A stretch of 64,000 bases of DNA from assembly GCA_002343775.1 (NCBI GenBank), contig DDSH01000022.1:46058-110057 (forward strand). The letters are read 5' to 3'. Made by a program: the position numbers and the translations under genes. Source of the stretch: Anaerolineales bacterium UBA2395 (GTDB taxonomy: Bacteria; Chloroflexota; Anaerolineae; Anaerolineales; Villigracilaceae). A model generated the notes under the pieces. The model saw only the letters and a program-made list of their open reading frames with translations. It was not told the DNA's origin and searched no databases. This document shows positions 7,357 to 16,242 of this stretch, in pieces (position 1 is the first letter of the stretch; the number at the start of each line of letters is the position of its first letter).

Positions 7357-8466
7357 ATGTTCAAGCATGAAATCCCAAATACTCCCATCCATAAAAATCC
7401 CCCCATGCTCATCGAAGTCTCCGGCTCACACCGCGAAATGGGCCAGCAGATCGGCGAAGCCGCCCGTCCACAGATCCAGCACAGCATTGCCAACGCACGC
7501 GTCCTAATCGATGCCGCGTACGACACCCTCGAACTCACCTGGGATGGCGCGAAGATCCAGGCACGCAAATACCTGCCCTTTGCCGAGGAACGCTATCCGC
7601 AATATGTGGATGAACTGCGCGGCATCGCCGAAGGCGCAAACATTTCCCTCGACGACATCATGGTCTTAAATGCAATGGAAGCCGTTACAGGCGACGCGCT
7701 GCACCTCACCCGCTGCACCAGCATGGCGGTCAACGAGCAGCGCACGGCAGATGGGCACGTGCTCGCCGCCCACAACGAGGATTGGATCCCAGAAGATGAA
7801 GACGATGTGTTGGTCATCTCTGCCAAACCGGACAAGGAACCTCCATTTCTTGCCATGACCTACGGCGGACTCCTGCCCAATGTCGGATTCAACGCCTATG
7901 GGATCGCCCAGCTGATCGACTCGGTCTACCCGAGCGATTCGCGCATCGGAATTCCCCGATTGGTGGTTGCCCGTGCCGTGCTTGCCTCACGCCGCATCTC
8001 CGGCGCCATCGGACGCACGCTCGTCCAACACCGCGCGGCAGGGTACAATCATTTGCTCGTCCATGAAAGCGGCGAGATCTATTCGGTGGAGGTCTCGGCG
8101 CGCAAATTTGAAATTTTATACGCGCACGATGGCTACATGGTCCACACCAATCACTATCTTGACCCGCAAATGAAGCAAGTGGAAAAAGACCCCGAAGAAT
8201 TGCTCTCGTCCCGTGTGCGCTACTTCCGCGCCTCGCGGCTGATCCGTCAGAACGAGCAGCATTCCATCAAAAGTCTGCAATCCATTCAAAAAGACCACGT
8301 CAATGTGCCGAACTCGATCTGCAACCACAACATCGCCGGGGCAGACCCGCTCGACCGGGAAAAGACCATCAGCGCGCTGGTCATTGACCTGACCTCACGC
8401 GAAATGCACATCACCTGGGGCAACCCCTGTCAGAACGTGTATCACACATTCCATTTGAATGCGTAA
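7357..8466 (+). CDS. C45 family acyltransferase / Ntn-hydrolase (AAT-like)
   Basis: 369-aa protein of the acyl-CoA:6-aminopenicillanate acyltransferase (peptidase C45) family. Such proteins self-cleave to expose an N-terminal cysteine nucleophile; here Cys120 in LTRCTSMAV is the expected residue, followed by the family-typical AHNEDW at about 142. The N-terminal segment EVSGSHREMGQQIGE is also typical. The physiological substrate is unknown; members act on amides or acyl-amino acids. GGAGG at 7346-7350 is the ribosome site. A strong bidirectional terminator follows. Confidence 0.85.
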   Translation: MFKHEIPNTPIHKNPPMLIEVSGSHREMGQQIGEAARPQIQHSIANARVLIDAAYDTLELTWDGAKIQARKYLPFAEERYPQYVDELRGIAEGANISLDDIMVLNAMEAVTGDALHLTRCTSMAVNEQRTADGHVLAAHNEDWIPEDEDDVLVISAKPDKEPPFLAMTYGGLLPNVGFNAYGIAQLIDSVYPSDSRIGIPRLVVARAVLASRRISGAIGRTLVQHRAAGYNHLLVHESGEIYSVEVSARKFEILYAHDGYMVHTNHYLDPQMKQVEKDPEELLSSRVRYFRASRLIRQNEQHSIKSLQSIQKDHVNVPNSICNHNIAGADPLDREKTISALVIDLTSREMHITWGNPCQNVYHTFHLNA

Positions 8467-8470
8467 CTAT

Positions 8471-8510
8471 AAAAAAGTCCCTCCCATTTTCAAATAGGAG
8501 GGACTTTTTT
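8471..8510. terminator. bidirectional intrinsic terminator
   Basis: Perfect 14-bp inverted repeat (8471-8484 with 8497-8510), with six A on the left and six T on the right, between convergent genes ending at 8466 (+) and 8519 (-). It can stop transcription from both sides. Confidence 0.9.
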
Positions 8511-8518
8511 ATATCAGG

Positions 8519-10684
8519 CTACGGGGTTGGCGTCGGCTCTGGGGTGTCAGTTGGTGGGATAACCTCAGGCGTTAATGTGGGCGTCTCTGAAGGAAGAGGC
8601 GTTTCAGAGGGGATCACTTCCTGGGTCGGAGTCTCCGTTGCCGTCTGGGAAGGAAGCGCAAGCGTCGCCGTGGGGGTTGCTGTGCTGGTAGAAGTCGGCG
8701 TAACGGAGGGGCTAGCCACTCCAGTGTTAAAAGAGATGTACAGCAAGGGGGCACCAGAGCGGTCACCTTCATAGGCTTCTGCCACGCGCTTGGCAGCATT
8801 CCCTGTGATGATGATGACGACCGAATTACCAGGTGCCCAATTGGATTGGTTGATGATCTCCTGAATGACAGGCGCAAGGTTGGGCGTTGCCTGTTCGGGA
8901 CCTGCCGCACCAACCTTTGTCCATGAAGGCGGCGCCCAATTGACAAAACTCAGCGTTCGGGGGCGCGAGGAGATGTTGTAGCGTTGACTCGAGAAGGCAG
9001 ACGGGTTGGGGCTTGCCTGTCCCTGAATCTTGAGGTTGACAGTCCCTGAAGTGGCTTTATCTACTTTAAACTGGAGGTAGGCATTGACGATGGTGGCACC
9101 CTTGGGGACTTTTACATTGGTGAAACGGATTCCCACGGTTTGAACGCTGGAGTCGTAAACTAATTCGAGGTCGGAACTTGTCGTATACATTTGACCTCGT
9201 GAGTTCTCTTCAGCATCGTTCGAGCCGGAGGAGACGCGCACGCTCACGCTATTTTGACCGGGTGCGCCAGTCGTCGGTGAAGGAACCACCCGGGTAGCTG
9301 TTGCCGTATGTGTGGAAGTGGGTGCAACAGGCGAGGATGTTTGGGTGGCAGTGGGAGAAGCCGTGAGGGTTGCCGTCGGGGTCACAATGGTTGTGCCGGT
9401 CGGCAATATTGATGTGGAGGTAGCCGTTACCGTAGACGTGGATGTTGCTGTGGAAGTCTTCGTGGAGGTGGCTGTGAACGTGGACACCGGAGAGGTGGGC
9501 ACAGAGCCAAGTGTAATCGTCCCCTGCCGGGTTCCAAAGTCTACCGTCACAACGCCATTTTGGAAGGTGCGCGTACAGATATTCCCGGCACAGGAACGTG
9601 GAGCAGTGGGCAGCCCCAGGTTGTAGTCATAATCTGGGATGCTTAATAGTTGCCCGTAGTTTTCGCCAAAGTGGAAATACACTCCTGTTCCGTCGTTCCG
9701 CGCAACCAGCAAGGCGGCGGCAAATGTAAAGCGGTTGGATGTTTCGTTCGTATTGGGCGGGCGGATGACGATAAACGCAGTCCATCCATAGACGTTGATC
9801 CACTTATCAAGCACAGAAAGGTCGTTGAGCATCCGCGAGGCGTTGGGCCAACTACCACCCCAATTCGAGAAGCAACTTTCGCACATTGCGCCATTCAGGA
9901 AGGAAAGTTGATCCCACACACTGGGTACGGCGTTCGCCAGATTGCCTTGAACACGATACCCGGTCAGGTTGCTATTGACATACGCCGCGAGGTCCATCAT
10001 TTGTGCAGTGTAATCGTTCAGGTTGGGATATTCCTGCGGAGTACCTCCACAGCGCTCCTGTACGGCACTCAGGCTGGGTTGCAAATTATCCAGAAACAGG
10101 GTATTGACGCCGAGTTGCGTCATTTTTTCCGCGCCACGGCGGACCAAATAGTTCCGAACGAATGATGAAGCGGGATTAATCAAATAGATGGCTCCACCAT
10201 TCCCGGAGGAGGTGCAGCGCTCGCCATTGGATTTGTGCAGAAAAACCGCTTCGGTCGGGACCATGCCATACACGCTTCTTCCATCGAGGATCGCATCGTT
10301 AAAATCCGGGCAGAAGCGTTTATCCATGGTGATGGTGTTTTTGTAGTAGTCAGCGCTAGCCTGCGTGGATGTACAGCGCGTTCCAGTCTTCTGCAAACCG
10401 GCAGGTCCGTTGACCTTGTTCCCATCCACATAAAAGGAGATCTCCGAGCCGGGTGGCATTTTGGATGCCTCGGAAGAGAGTTGCCCTTGAGCAAAGATGG
10501 CAGCACCAAAATTAGTGTAGGGCACAGATTGCTTCTCGTATACCACCAGCTGCTGGACGGGCATGGAGGTATCTGCAAAACGAGCGGCTGAATTATCTGC
10601 CAACGCCTGGGCATTGCCCGACATGGCAAACATTGTCGTCAAGATCAGGGTGAGTGTTGCTATTGTCTGAATCAGTTTTTTCAT
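8519..10684 (-). CDS. secreted glycoside hydrolase-like protein with Thr-rich linkers
   Basis: 721 aa. Signal peptide about 1-29 (NAQALA). Residues 35-390 resemble a putative TIM-barrel glycosidase of the GHL15/GH114-like type, with strand-end motifs GVNTLFLDN and NGAMCESCFSNW that could carry acidic catalytic residues. A Thr/Ser/Pro-rich linker (about 395-470) leads to a beta-sandwich domain (about 475-650, from SVSVRVSSGSNDAEE) that looks like a binding module. The last 60 residues are Thr/Pro-rich without a sorting motif or membrane anchor. AAGGA precedes the ATG. Enzymatic role inferred only from resemblance. Confidence 0.65.
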   Translation of the reverse strand: MKKLIQTIATLTLILTTMFAMSGNAQALADNSAARFADTSMPVQQLVVYEKQSVPYTNFGAAIFAQGQLSSEASKMPPGSEISFYVDGNKVNGPAGLQKTGTRCTSTQASADYYKNTITMDKRFCPDFNDAILDGRSVYGMVPTEAVFLHKSNGERCTSSGNGGAIYLINPASSFVRNYLVRRGAEKMTQLGVNTLFLDNLQPSLSAVQERCGGTPQEYPNLNDYTAQMMDLAAYVNSNLTGYRVQGNLANAVPSVWDQLSFLNGAMCESCFSNWGGSWPNASRMLNDLSVLDKWINVYGWTAFIVIRPPNTNETSNRFTFAAALLVARNDGTGVYFHFGENYGQLLSIPDYDYNLGLPTAPRSCAGNICTRTFQNGVVTVDFGTRQGTITLGSVPTSPVSTFTATSTKTSTATSTSTVTATSTSILPTGTTIVTPTATLTASPTATQTSSPVAPTSTHTATATRVVPSPTTGAPGQNSVSVRVSSGSNDAEENSRGQMYTTSSDLELVYDSSVQTVGIRFTNVKVPKGATIVNAYLQFKVDKATSGTVNLKIQGQASPNPSAFSSQRYNISSRPRTLSFVNWAPPSWTKVGAAGPEQATPNLAPVIQEIINQSNWAPGNSVVIIITGNAAKRVAEAYEGDRSGAPLLYISFNTGVASPSVTPTSTSTATPTATLALPSQTATETPTQEVIPSETPLPSETPTLTPEVIPPTDTPEPTPTP

Positions 10685-10973
10685 TTTTGATCCTTTCTAC
10701 TGTTTTATGGCTTTGCACCCCTGTTTCAGGAATATCCGTCCCAAATCTTTCAATTTTTGGGCTTTTCCAGACAGCAGCCTGCATTATGGGTTCTGCAAGA
10801 CATTCCTTGAATAGGACTTGGGTACTGAAAAGCTGACTTTCCACCCTACAAGACTGACAACTAAACATTTAGGAAAGTAATCCTGACATCTTCTCCCGGT
10901 ACTATGTTTGCGATGTTTTTCGATGACATCAAAAGTCAGACAACCTAACGTTTCTGCAAGGTGGCAAAGACAA
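10685..10973. other. upstream region of the glycosidase-like gene
   Basis: About 290 nt, A/T richer than its surroundings. I see no conserved gene, tRNA or strong hairpin. The promoter of the leftward secreted-protein gene must lie here, but no -35/-10 pair stands out. Confidence 0.4.
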
Positions 10974-11006
10974 TAAAAAAATCCGCGTCAACATACGGCG
11001 CGGATC
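10974..11006 (-). terminator. intrinsic terminator of the nadD-MFS unit
   Basis: Read on the minus strand: stem ATCCGCG / CGCGGAT (11005-10999 with 10987-10981), then a run of T (complement of the A tract 10975-10981). It lies 20 nt after the MFS stop codon. Confidence 0.75.
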
Positions 11007-11025
11007 AAAATAGGAGAAGGTGGGT

Positions 11026-12159
11026 TTATTCTTTGAGCAATAAAGCCAGCGGCGAAGCAACCAGAACCATGCCCGTGGTCAAGGTCAAGACATAGGGGAA
11101 TCCATATAGTTCCGCCAGATGACCGGTGTACAGCAAGCCTAACGCGCCGGAGGAGAAGATGAATCCCAGCACCAAGCCGGAAGCAAGCGCCATCCCGCCG
11201 GGAATGACCCGCTGCGCAAGCACGACCATGATGCTATGAATGGCGCCCGTGAACACCCCCGCCAGCGGTACCAACGCATACAACCACGGTGACCATCCGA
11301 CCAAACTCACGGCATAGATCGGAATCGCAGCCAGCAGCAACACACCAGCCGCCACGAAGCGCTTCGGATATTTATCACCCAAGTGCCCGCCCAAAACATT
11401 CCCCAGCGCCGATCCGCCCATGAACAAACCCGCCATACTGCCATAGACCGTGGCACTTTGTCCCAGATCCTTAATATATTTGGGAATCAAGTTCACCATG
11501 TTCGCCTGCGCCCATGATTGCAGTGCCGCTACCGTTGCCAGCACAAGAATGAAAGCCAGCCCAGCTCTCGCACGGTTGGAAGTGGAAGATGGTGCAGGCT
11601 GCGGGTGCGGATGATTATCCCGCAGCTGCGCCATGACAGAAATTCCAATGGGGATGGAAACCAGCGGCAGGATATACAAGCCGGGAACTTCGAGCACGGC
11701 AAGGATCAAACCGGTCAAAATCGGACCTGCGAAATGTCCCAGCTGCCCAGCCATAAAGAACAACGCTGTGGAAGTGGTTTCGCGTCCCTTGAGCAATTCC
11801 CGTCCGCGCAGGGCGGCTTGCACCGCCCCCACCGGGTGGAATGCCGATGACCCCAATGCAGCGATGATCAGAAATGCCAGACCGAGATTCCCCGGAAAGA
11901 AAATGGTAGCAGAATAAAAGACCGTCATCCACAACACACCACCCGCAGCAAGCCAGCGCGGACCCATGCGGTCGGACAGCCAGCCGAAGAAAGGCTGCGT
12001 GAGGGCAGATGCCCAAATATAAATCGTGGAGAACAGGGCGATCTGCGATTCGCTCAGCCCGAGGTAGGTCAACAAAACCGGGCGGCTGGCATTGAACGTA
12101 TCCACCATGAAGTGGCTGAGGGCTATGGAAGAAAAGAGAGAGTCAAGAAAAATGGACAT
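11026..12159 (-). CDS. MFS transporter, fosmidomycin-resistance-like
   Basis: 377 aa, about 12 hydrophobic segments. The start SIALSHFMVDTFNAS and the loop GWLSDRMGPRWLA between helices 2 and 3 are typical of the Fsr-type major facilitator exporters. A drug-export role is only a family-level guess. It starts 18 nt after nadD and has no clear ribosome site of its own, so it is probably the second gene of a nadD-led mRNA. Confidence 0.8.
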   Translation of the reverse strand: MSIFLDSLFSSIALSHFMVDTFNASRPVLLTYLGLSESQIALFSTIYIWASALTQPFFGWLSDRMGPRWLAAGGVLWMTVFYSATIFFPGNLGLAFLIIAALGSSAFHPVGAVQAALRGRELLKGRETTSTALFFMAGQLGHFAGPILTGLILAVLEVPGLYILPLVSIPIGISVMAQLRDNHPHPQPAPSSTSNRARAGLAFILVLATVAALQSWAQANMVNLIPKYIKDLGQSATVYGSMAGLFMGGSALGNVLGGHLGDKYPKRFVAAGVLLLAAIPIYAVSLVGWSPWLYALVPLAGVFTGAIHSIMVVLAQRVIPGGMALASGLVLGFIFSSGALGLLYTGHLAELYGFPYVLTLTTGMVLVASPLALLLKE

Positions 12160-12177
12160 GGACGAATGGGCGGGTGG

Positions 12178-12789
12178 TCACGGATTTCGATAGAGATGAT
12201 GGGTTTCAATATAGTCGAACACTTCTGGATGGACATAATAGCGATACATCTCCCCTGCTTCGATGCGTCGGCGCAATTCGCGCGACGAGACTGGCTGCAC
12301 CAGAGCATCCAAAAAACAAACCTTCTGCGTCACACCGGGAATCTCAGATTCAAGCGGGGCGAGGTCAATGAAGTCGCCCGGGCGGCGCATCACCCCCAAT
12401 TTGGAAACCGCAGATACGAGGTCCGCGCTGAAGCGCCAGGTGGGAAGATCGCGCAGGGAGTCACCGCCGATCAACAGGTAGAGTTCCGCGTCCAGCTCCT
12501 GTTCTGCGATCAAACGCACCGTGTCGATGGTGTAATGCGGACCGGGTCGGTCGATCTCGACGCGGGAGATCTCGAAGACCGGGTCATGGGCGAGCATGCT
12601 TTGCAGCATGGGTAGGCGATGTGCGAGCGGCGTGATGGGGTTATTCTGTTTGTGGGGCGGGTCGGGCGTGAGCACCCAAAGCAGGCGCGAAAGTTCAAAT
12701 TGAGAGACGGCTTCACCAGCAAGGATGAGATGTCCGATGTGAGGCGGGTCGAATGTCCCGCCAAAAAGACCGATTCTATTCCTGGGCAT
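12178..12789 (-). CDS. nadD: nicotinate-nucleotide adenylyltransferase
   Basis: 203 aa. Transfers AMP from ATP to nicotinate mononucleotide in NAD synthesis. The nucleotidyltransferase signature GLFGGTFDPPHIGHL is at residues 6-20 and the C-terminal phosphate-binding motif SSRELR is near residue 170. ATG 12789 is chosen over an in-frame TTG at 12807 because a TATACT box occupies the intervening DNA, which predicts transcription starting on the ATG. Confidence 0.93.
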   Translation of the reverse strand: MPRNRIGLFGGTFDPPHIGHLILAGEAVSQFELSRLLWVLTPDPPHKQNNPITPLAHRLPMLQSMLAHDPVFEISRVEIDRPGPHYTIDTVRLIAEQELDAELYLLIGGDSLRDLPTWRFSADLVSAVSKLGVMRRPGDFIDLAPLESEIPGVTQKVCFLDALVQPVSSRELRRRIEAGEMYRYYVHPEVFDYIETHHLYRNP

Positions 12790-12795
12790 GAGGGT

Positions 12796-12801
12796 AGTAT
12801 A
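12796..12801 (-). promoter_or_regulatory. -10 box of leaderless nadD transcript
   Basis: TATACT on the minus strand ends 6 nt before the nadD ATG; no Shine-Dalgarno is present. It is divergent from the GAF gene's -10 box only 37 nt away. Confidence 0.6.
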
Positions 12802-12838
12802 TCGCAAAGTTTTTCAGGGACATCTTATTTGCCGGTGG

Positions 12839-12844
12839 TATACT
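12839..12844 (+). promoter_or_regulatory. -10 box of GAF gene, near-leaderless
   Basis: TATACT ends 9 nt before the ATG at 12854; the spacer is T-rich without a ribosome site. Confidence 0.5.
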
Positions 12845-12853
12845 TTTTTCTGT

Positions 12854-13747
12854 ATGTCGAACGTAACGATCATTAGCCACAGTTCACCGCTCAAACGCAT
12901 CATGCATGCCGTCCATGCAATCGCGAAAGGGGAGTATTCCTCGGATCTTTTGAGCGACTTTACCGGTGATTCCGGTGATCTGGGGCAGCTTGCACATACC
13001 TTGGACGCCCTCGCAACGACGGTTGCGCAGCGAAACACGCAATTGAAGCTCTTAAAGCGGGTCATCCCTATCGGTGTTTCGCTCTCTGCCGAAAAGGATT
13101 TCAATCGCCTGCTGGAAACGCTGGTGATCGAAGCGCAATCTTTCACCAATGCCGATGCGGGCACGCTTTATCTTGTGGAAAACGATGCGCTCAAGTTCGT
13201 GATCCTGCGCAACAAGTCGTTGAACCTGCGCATGGGCGGCACGAGCGGGAATCCGATCGAGTTCTACCCGGTAAAGCTGCACAAGGATGGGGTCGAGAAC
13301 CGTTCCAACGTGGTTTCCTATGCCGCGTTGACCAAGCAGCGGGTCAATATTGCAGACGCCTATGAGGCGGAAGGCTTCGACTTCTCCGGCACAAAAGCCT
13401 TTGATGCACGCACCGGCTACCGCTCGAAATCCTTCCTGACCATCCCGCTTGAAAACGCAGACGATGAAGTGATCGGCGTTCTGCAACTGATCAATGCCAA
13501 GAATCGTTCCGATGGGTTGACCATTGCCTTCGCCGATGACGATGCGCTCGAGGCGTTGATCCTGCTTGCCACTGCCGCGCTGGATGGCTATATCCGTGAA
13601 GCGGAACTACGTCAGGAGATCGCCCAATTGCGGATCGAGATCGACCAGAGCCGCCGCGCCCGACAAGTGGCGGAGATCACCGATTCGCAATTCTTCAAAG
13701 ACCTGCAAAGCAAGGCAAAGAATCTGCGCAACAAACCCAAAGAGTGA
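12854..13747 (+). CDS. cytoplasmic HAMP-like/GAF signalling protein with coiled-coil tail
   Basis: 297 aa with no membrane segment. Residues 10-55 resemble a HAMP linker. Residues 75-245 form a GAF domain (LVIEAQSFTNADAGTLYLV through IGVLQLINAKN), which commonly binds small ligands or cyclic nucleotides. Residues 250-297 are a charged coiled coil ending in EITDSQFFKDLQSKAKNLRNK. That tail closely matches the end of the cyclic-nucleotide-binding protein at 19255-19989 (20 of 43 residues identical by eye), suggesting a common partner. No catalytic output domain is present. The longer upstream frame is rejected because a promoter lies in it. Confidence 0.8.
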   Translation: MSNVTIISHSSPLKRIMHAVHAIAKGEYSSDLLSDFTGDSGDLGQLAHTLDALATTVAQRNTQLKLLKRVIPIGVSLSAEKDFNRLLETLVIEAQSFTNADAGTLYLVENDALKFVILRNKSLNLRMGGTSGNPIEFYPVKLHKDGVENRSNVVSYAALTKQRVNIADAYEAEGFDFSGTKAFDARTGYRSKSFLTIPLENADDEVIGVLQLINAKNRSDGLTIAFADDDALEALILLATAALDGYIREAELRQEIAQLRIEIDQSRRARQVAEITDSQFFKDLQSKAKNLRNKPKE

Positions 13748-13875
13748 AAACTTCATGGGGGAGCCATGCTGAAATTATCAAAACTGCAAACATTTGCGGC
13801 GCCCACACTAACCCTTTTCCGCGTATATTCGCCACTAAGGATACGGGTCTGTAATTAAATAGACAAGGAACAATC

Positions 13876-15054
13876 ATGACACAAACCTTCGATGCAATCA
13901 TTATTGGGGCAGGCGTTATCGGAACGAGCATTGCCTTTCACCTTTCAAAACGCGGCATGAAACCAGTCATTTTGGAGCGAAAACAGGTAGCCTTTGGGGC
14001 AACCGGCAGTTCCAGCGGACTGGTGCGTATGCATTACGACCTGGAAGCTGAATCCCGCCTTGCCTGGGAAAGCTTTCAATACTTCCGCAACTGGGGCGAA
14101 CGGGTCGGCGGTGAATGCGGCTTCCGCCGGACGGGTTTTCTGCACATCGAACCCGCCGAACACGAAGATAAACTCCGCGCAAATGTGGCGATGCATCAAA
14201 GAATCGGGATTCCTTCCAGCATAATCTCAGGGGACGACGTCAGAAAGTTATCTCCCTCCTTCAAAACAGATGATATTGCCTTCGCAGCCTACGAACCCGA
14301 ATCTGGCTACGCCGATGCCACACTGACCGCCAATTCCTTCCTTGATGTGGCAAAGGCAACCGGGGCTGTCTACACGCAAGACTGTGAATTACTAGGCGCA
14401 CACGTTGCCAGCGGAAAGGTGACCGGCGTAAAAACCTCACGCGGCGACTTCTTCGCGCCCATTGTCATCAATGCCGCCGGTTCATGGGCGGGCATCGTCA
14501 GCAACTTTTTCGGCGTAACCATCCCGCTCGATACATGGACACACGATGTCCTCCACATCCGCCGACCGGCGCACATTCAAGACCATCTCACCGTCATCGA
14601 CAGTTCTCTGGGCATGTACTTCCGCCCTGACTCTGGCGACCTGACCCTCGTGGCGCTCGAAGACGACAGCCGCATCGGCGAAGCACCCGACGCCGACCGC
14701 CATTACGTCGCCAAAGATTTCGTCGAACGCGCCATAGACCGCATCTGTCTGCGCGTCCCAGATATGGAACAGGGATCGCTGCATTCCTCGCACGTTGGCA
14801 GGGATGGGTTAACTCCCGACCAGCGTGCCATCATCGGTTCAGCCGGACCGGAGGGCTATTTCCTCGTCACCGGCTTCAGCGGCACCGGTTTCAAACTTTC
14901 CCCCGCCATCGGGTTGTGCGTCAGCGAACTCATTCTCGACGGCAAGGCAGCCACTGTGGACATTTCAGGTTTCGATCCTCTGCGCTTCGAACGCGGCGAG
15001 CTGCTCAAAGGCGACCACAGCTACGGCTTCATCTGGCGAGACTCATCCGCTTAA
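13876..15054 (+). CDS. FAD-dependent oxidoreductase (DAO / sarcosine oxidase beta-like)
   Basis: 392 aa. The N-terminal dinucleotide-binding motif IIIGAGVIGTSIAFHLS lies at residues 9-25, and the RMHYD and SGLVR region near residue 50 is typical of the D-amino-acid oxidase superfamily with FAD. The C-terminal GFSGTGFKLSPAIG loop also matches. The substrate is probably an N-methyl or secondary amino acid but cannot be read from sequence. AAGGAAC precedes the ATG. The lipoprotein gene follows after 16 nt. Confidence 0.85.
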   Translation: MTQTFDAIIIGAGVIGTSIAFHLSKRGMKPVILERKQVAFGATGSSSGLVRMHYDLEAESRLAWESFQYFRNWGERVGGECGFRRTGFLHIEPAEHEDKLRANVAMHQRIGIPSSIISGDDVRKLSPSFKTDDIAFAAYEPESGYADATLTANSFLDVAKATGAVYTQDCELLGAHVASGKVTGVKTSRGDFFAPIVINAAGSWAGIVSNFFGVTIPLDTWTHDVLHIRRPAHIQDHLTVIDSSLGMYFRPDSGDLTLVALEDDSRIGEAPDADRHYVAKDFVERAIDRICLRVPDMEQGSLHSSHVGRDGLTPDQRAIIGSAGPEGYFLVTGFSGTGFKLSPAIGLCVSELILDGKAATVDISGFDPLRFERGELLKGDHSYGFIWRDSSA

Positions 15055-15070
15055 CCGGCAAATCCACTTC

Positions 15071-16195
15071 ATGAACATTCAAATCAAAAAATCTCCACCT
15101 GTTCTTTTCCTATACCTCGTCTTTGCCACGCTTGCATTATCTGCCTGCACCGGCGATACCACGCTGCTGAGCGGCGCCGCCGGTCAGGAAACCACAACCA
15201 CCGAACCGGCTCTCATCCCGGGAACAACAGAGGTCACGCCCGAAGTCCCAACCAGCACTCCCATCCCGGAAACGTTTGGTCGCATCATCTTTGTCTCCAA
15301 TCGTGACGGTCAAATGAACCTGTACATGACCACTCCCGACGGTGCAGAAGTGACGCGCCTCACGACCAACGCATCGGAAGACCTCACTCCACGCATCTCC
15401 CCGGACGGCACACGCATCGCCTTCGTCTCCACCGTAAATAACAACATGGATATTTACATTCTGGAGATTGCATCGGGAGTTATTACCCGTCTTACCGAAG
15501 CACCGGAAAAAGATTTTGCTCCCAGCTGGTCGCCGGACGGTGCGCGCATTGCCTTCGAATCCTTCCGCGACGGAAACTACGAAATCTACATCGCCAACAC
15601 CGATGGCTCGAACCCCATGCGCATGACATACGAACCGACAGCAGACAGTCACCCGGTCTGGTCGCCGAATTCCAATGAGATCGTCTTTGCAAGCAGTCGC
15701 TTCGGCAACTCGGACCTGATGCTTCTCGATGCCAACACCGGGGCTGTCTCCACGCTGACGACCAACCCCGCACCCGATAACTCCGCCATCTGGTCACCCG
15801 ATGGCAGCCTGATCGCCTTTCAATCCTTCTCCGGCGAATATTCGAACCTCTGTCTGATCGGGCGCGACGGACTTTCCCAGCGCTGCCTCACTTCCAACGC
15901 CGCTCCCTACGGGCAGCCGGTCTGGTCGCCAGACGGATCTTGGCTGGCATCCAACTACAACCAGACCGAAATCCACCTTCTCAACATACAAAGCGGAGAG
16001 GTGCAGCAGGTTTCATCAGCCGGCATCGAGCCGCGAGGAACACCCATTTGGTCGCCGGAGGGATTGCGACTGGTCTTTCAGGCACAGGTCAACGGAGATA
16101 TGGAATTGATCTCGTACCTGCTCCCCACCCGCGAATTTACGCAGATCACTTCCGCCCCCGGTTATGATGGAGACCCTGTTTGGGCATTAAGGTAA
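15071..16195 (+). CDS. TolB-like beta-propeller lipoprotein
   Basis: 374 aa. Signal peptide with lipobox (ALSAC) at about residue 27, a Thr-rich linker (35-65), then six repeated PD40 blades with signatures such as ISPDGTRIAFVS and WSPDGARIAFES. It should form a membrane-anchored extracellular beta-propeller, a protein-binding platform rather than an enzyme. No Tol/Pal genes are nearby, which fits a monoderm-like envelope. Start chosen at the ATG beginning the signal peptide. Confidence 0.85.
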   Translation: MNIQIKKSPPVLFLYLVFATLALSACTGDTTLLSGAAGQETTTTEPALIPGTTEVTPEVPTSTPIPETFGRIIFVSNRDGQMNLYMTTPDGAEVTRLTTNASEDLTPRISPDGTRIAFVSTVNNNMDIYILEIASGVITRLTEAPEKDFAPSWSPDGARIAFESFRDGNYEIYIANTDGSNPMRMTYEPTADSHPVWSPNSNEIVFASSRFGNSDLMLLDANTGAVSTLTTNPAPDNSAIWSPDGSLIAFQSFSGEYSNLCLIGRDGLSQRCLTSNAAPYGQPVWSPDGSWLASNYNQTEIHLLNIQSGEVQQVSSAGIEPRGTPIWSPEGLRLVFQAQVNGDMELISYLLPTREFTQITSAPGYDGDPVWALR

Positions 16196-16229
16196 ATGCC
16201 TCCCTGCGCGAAACATAATTTGCATCATG

Positions 16230-16235
16230 TATAAT
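16230..16235 (+). promoter_or_regulatory. -10 box of leaderless cyclase transcript
   Basis: Perfect TATAAT ending 7 nt before the ATG at 16243. An in-frame ATG at 16234 lies inside the box and is therefore an unlikely start. Confidence 0.6.
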
Positions 16236-16242
16236 GGGGTTC

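Noticed and set aside
7301..7357. A further leaderless gene at the C45 hydrolase
   Set aside because: The -10 box is 50 nt from the ATG, and a GGAGG ribosome site is present.
9280..9500. DNA tandem repeat array within the secreted-protein gene
   Set aside because: It is simply the coding sequence of a Thr/Ser-rich linker; repeat units vary and keep the reading frame.
10593..10868. A 91-aa leftward gene upstream of the glycosidase-like gene
   Set aside because: It overlaps the signal-peptide coding region of the real gene in another frame and has no ribosome site or recognisable domain.
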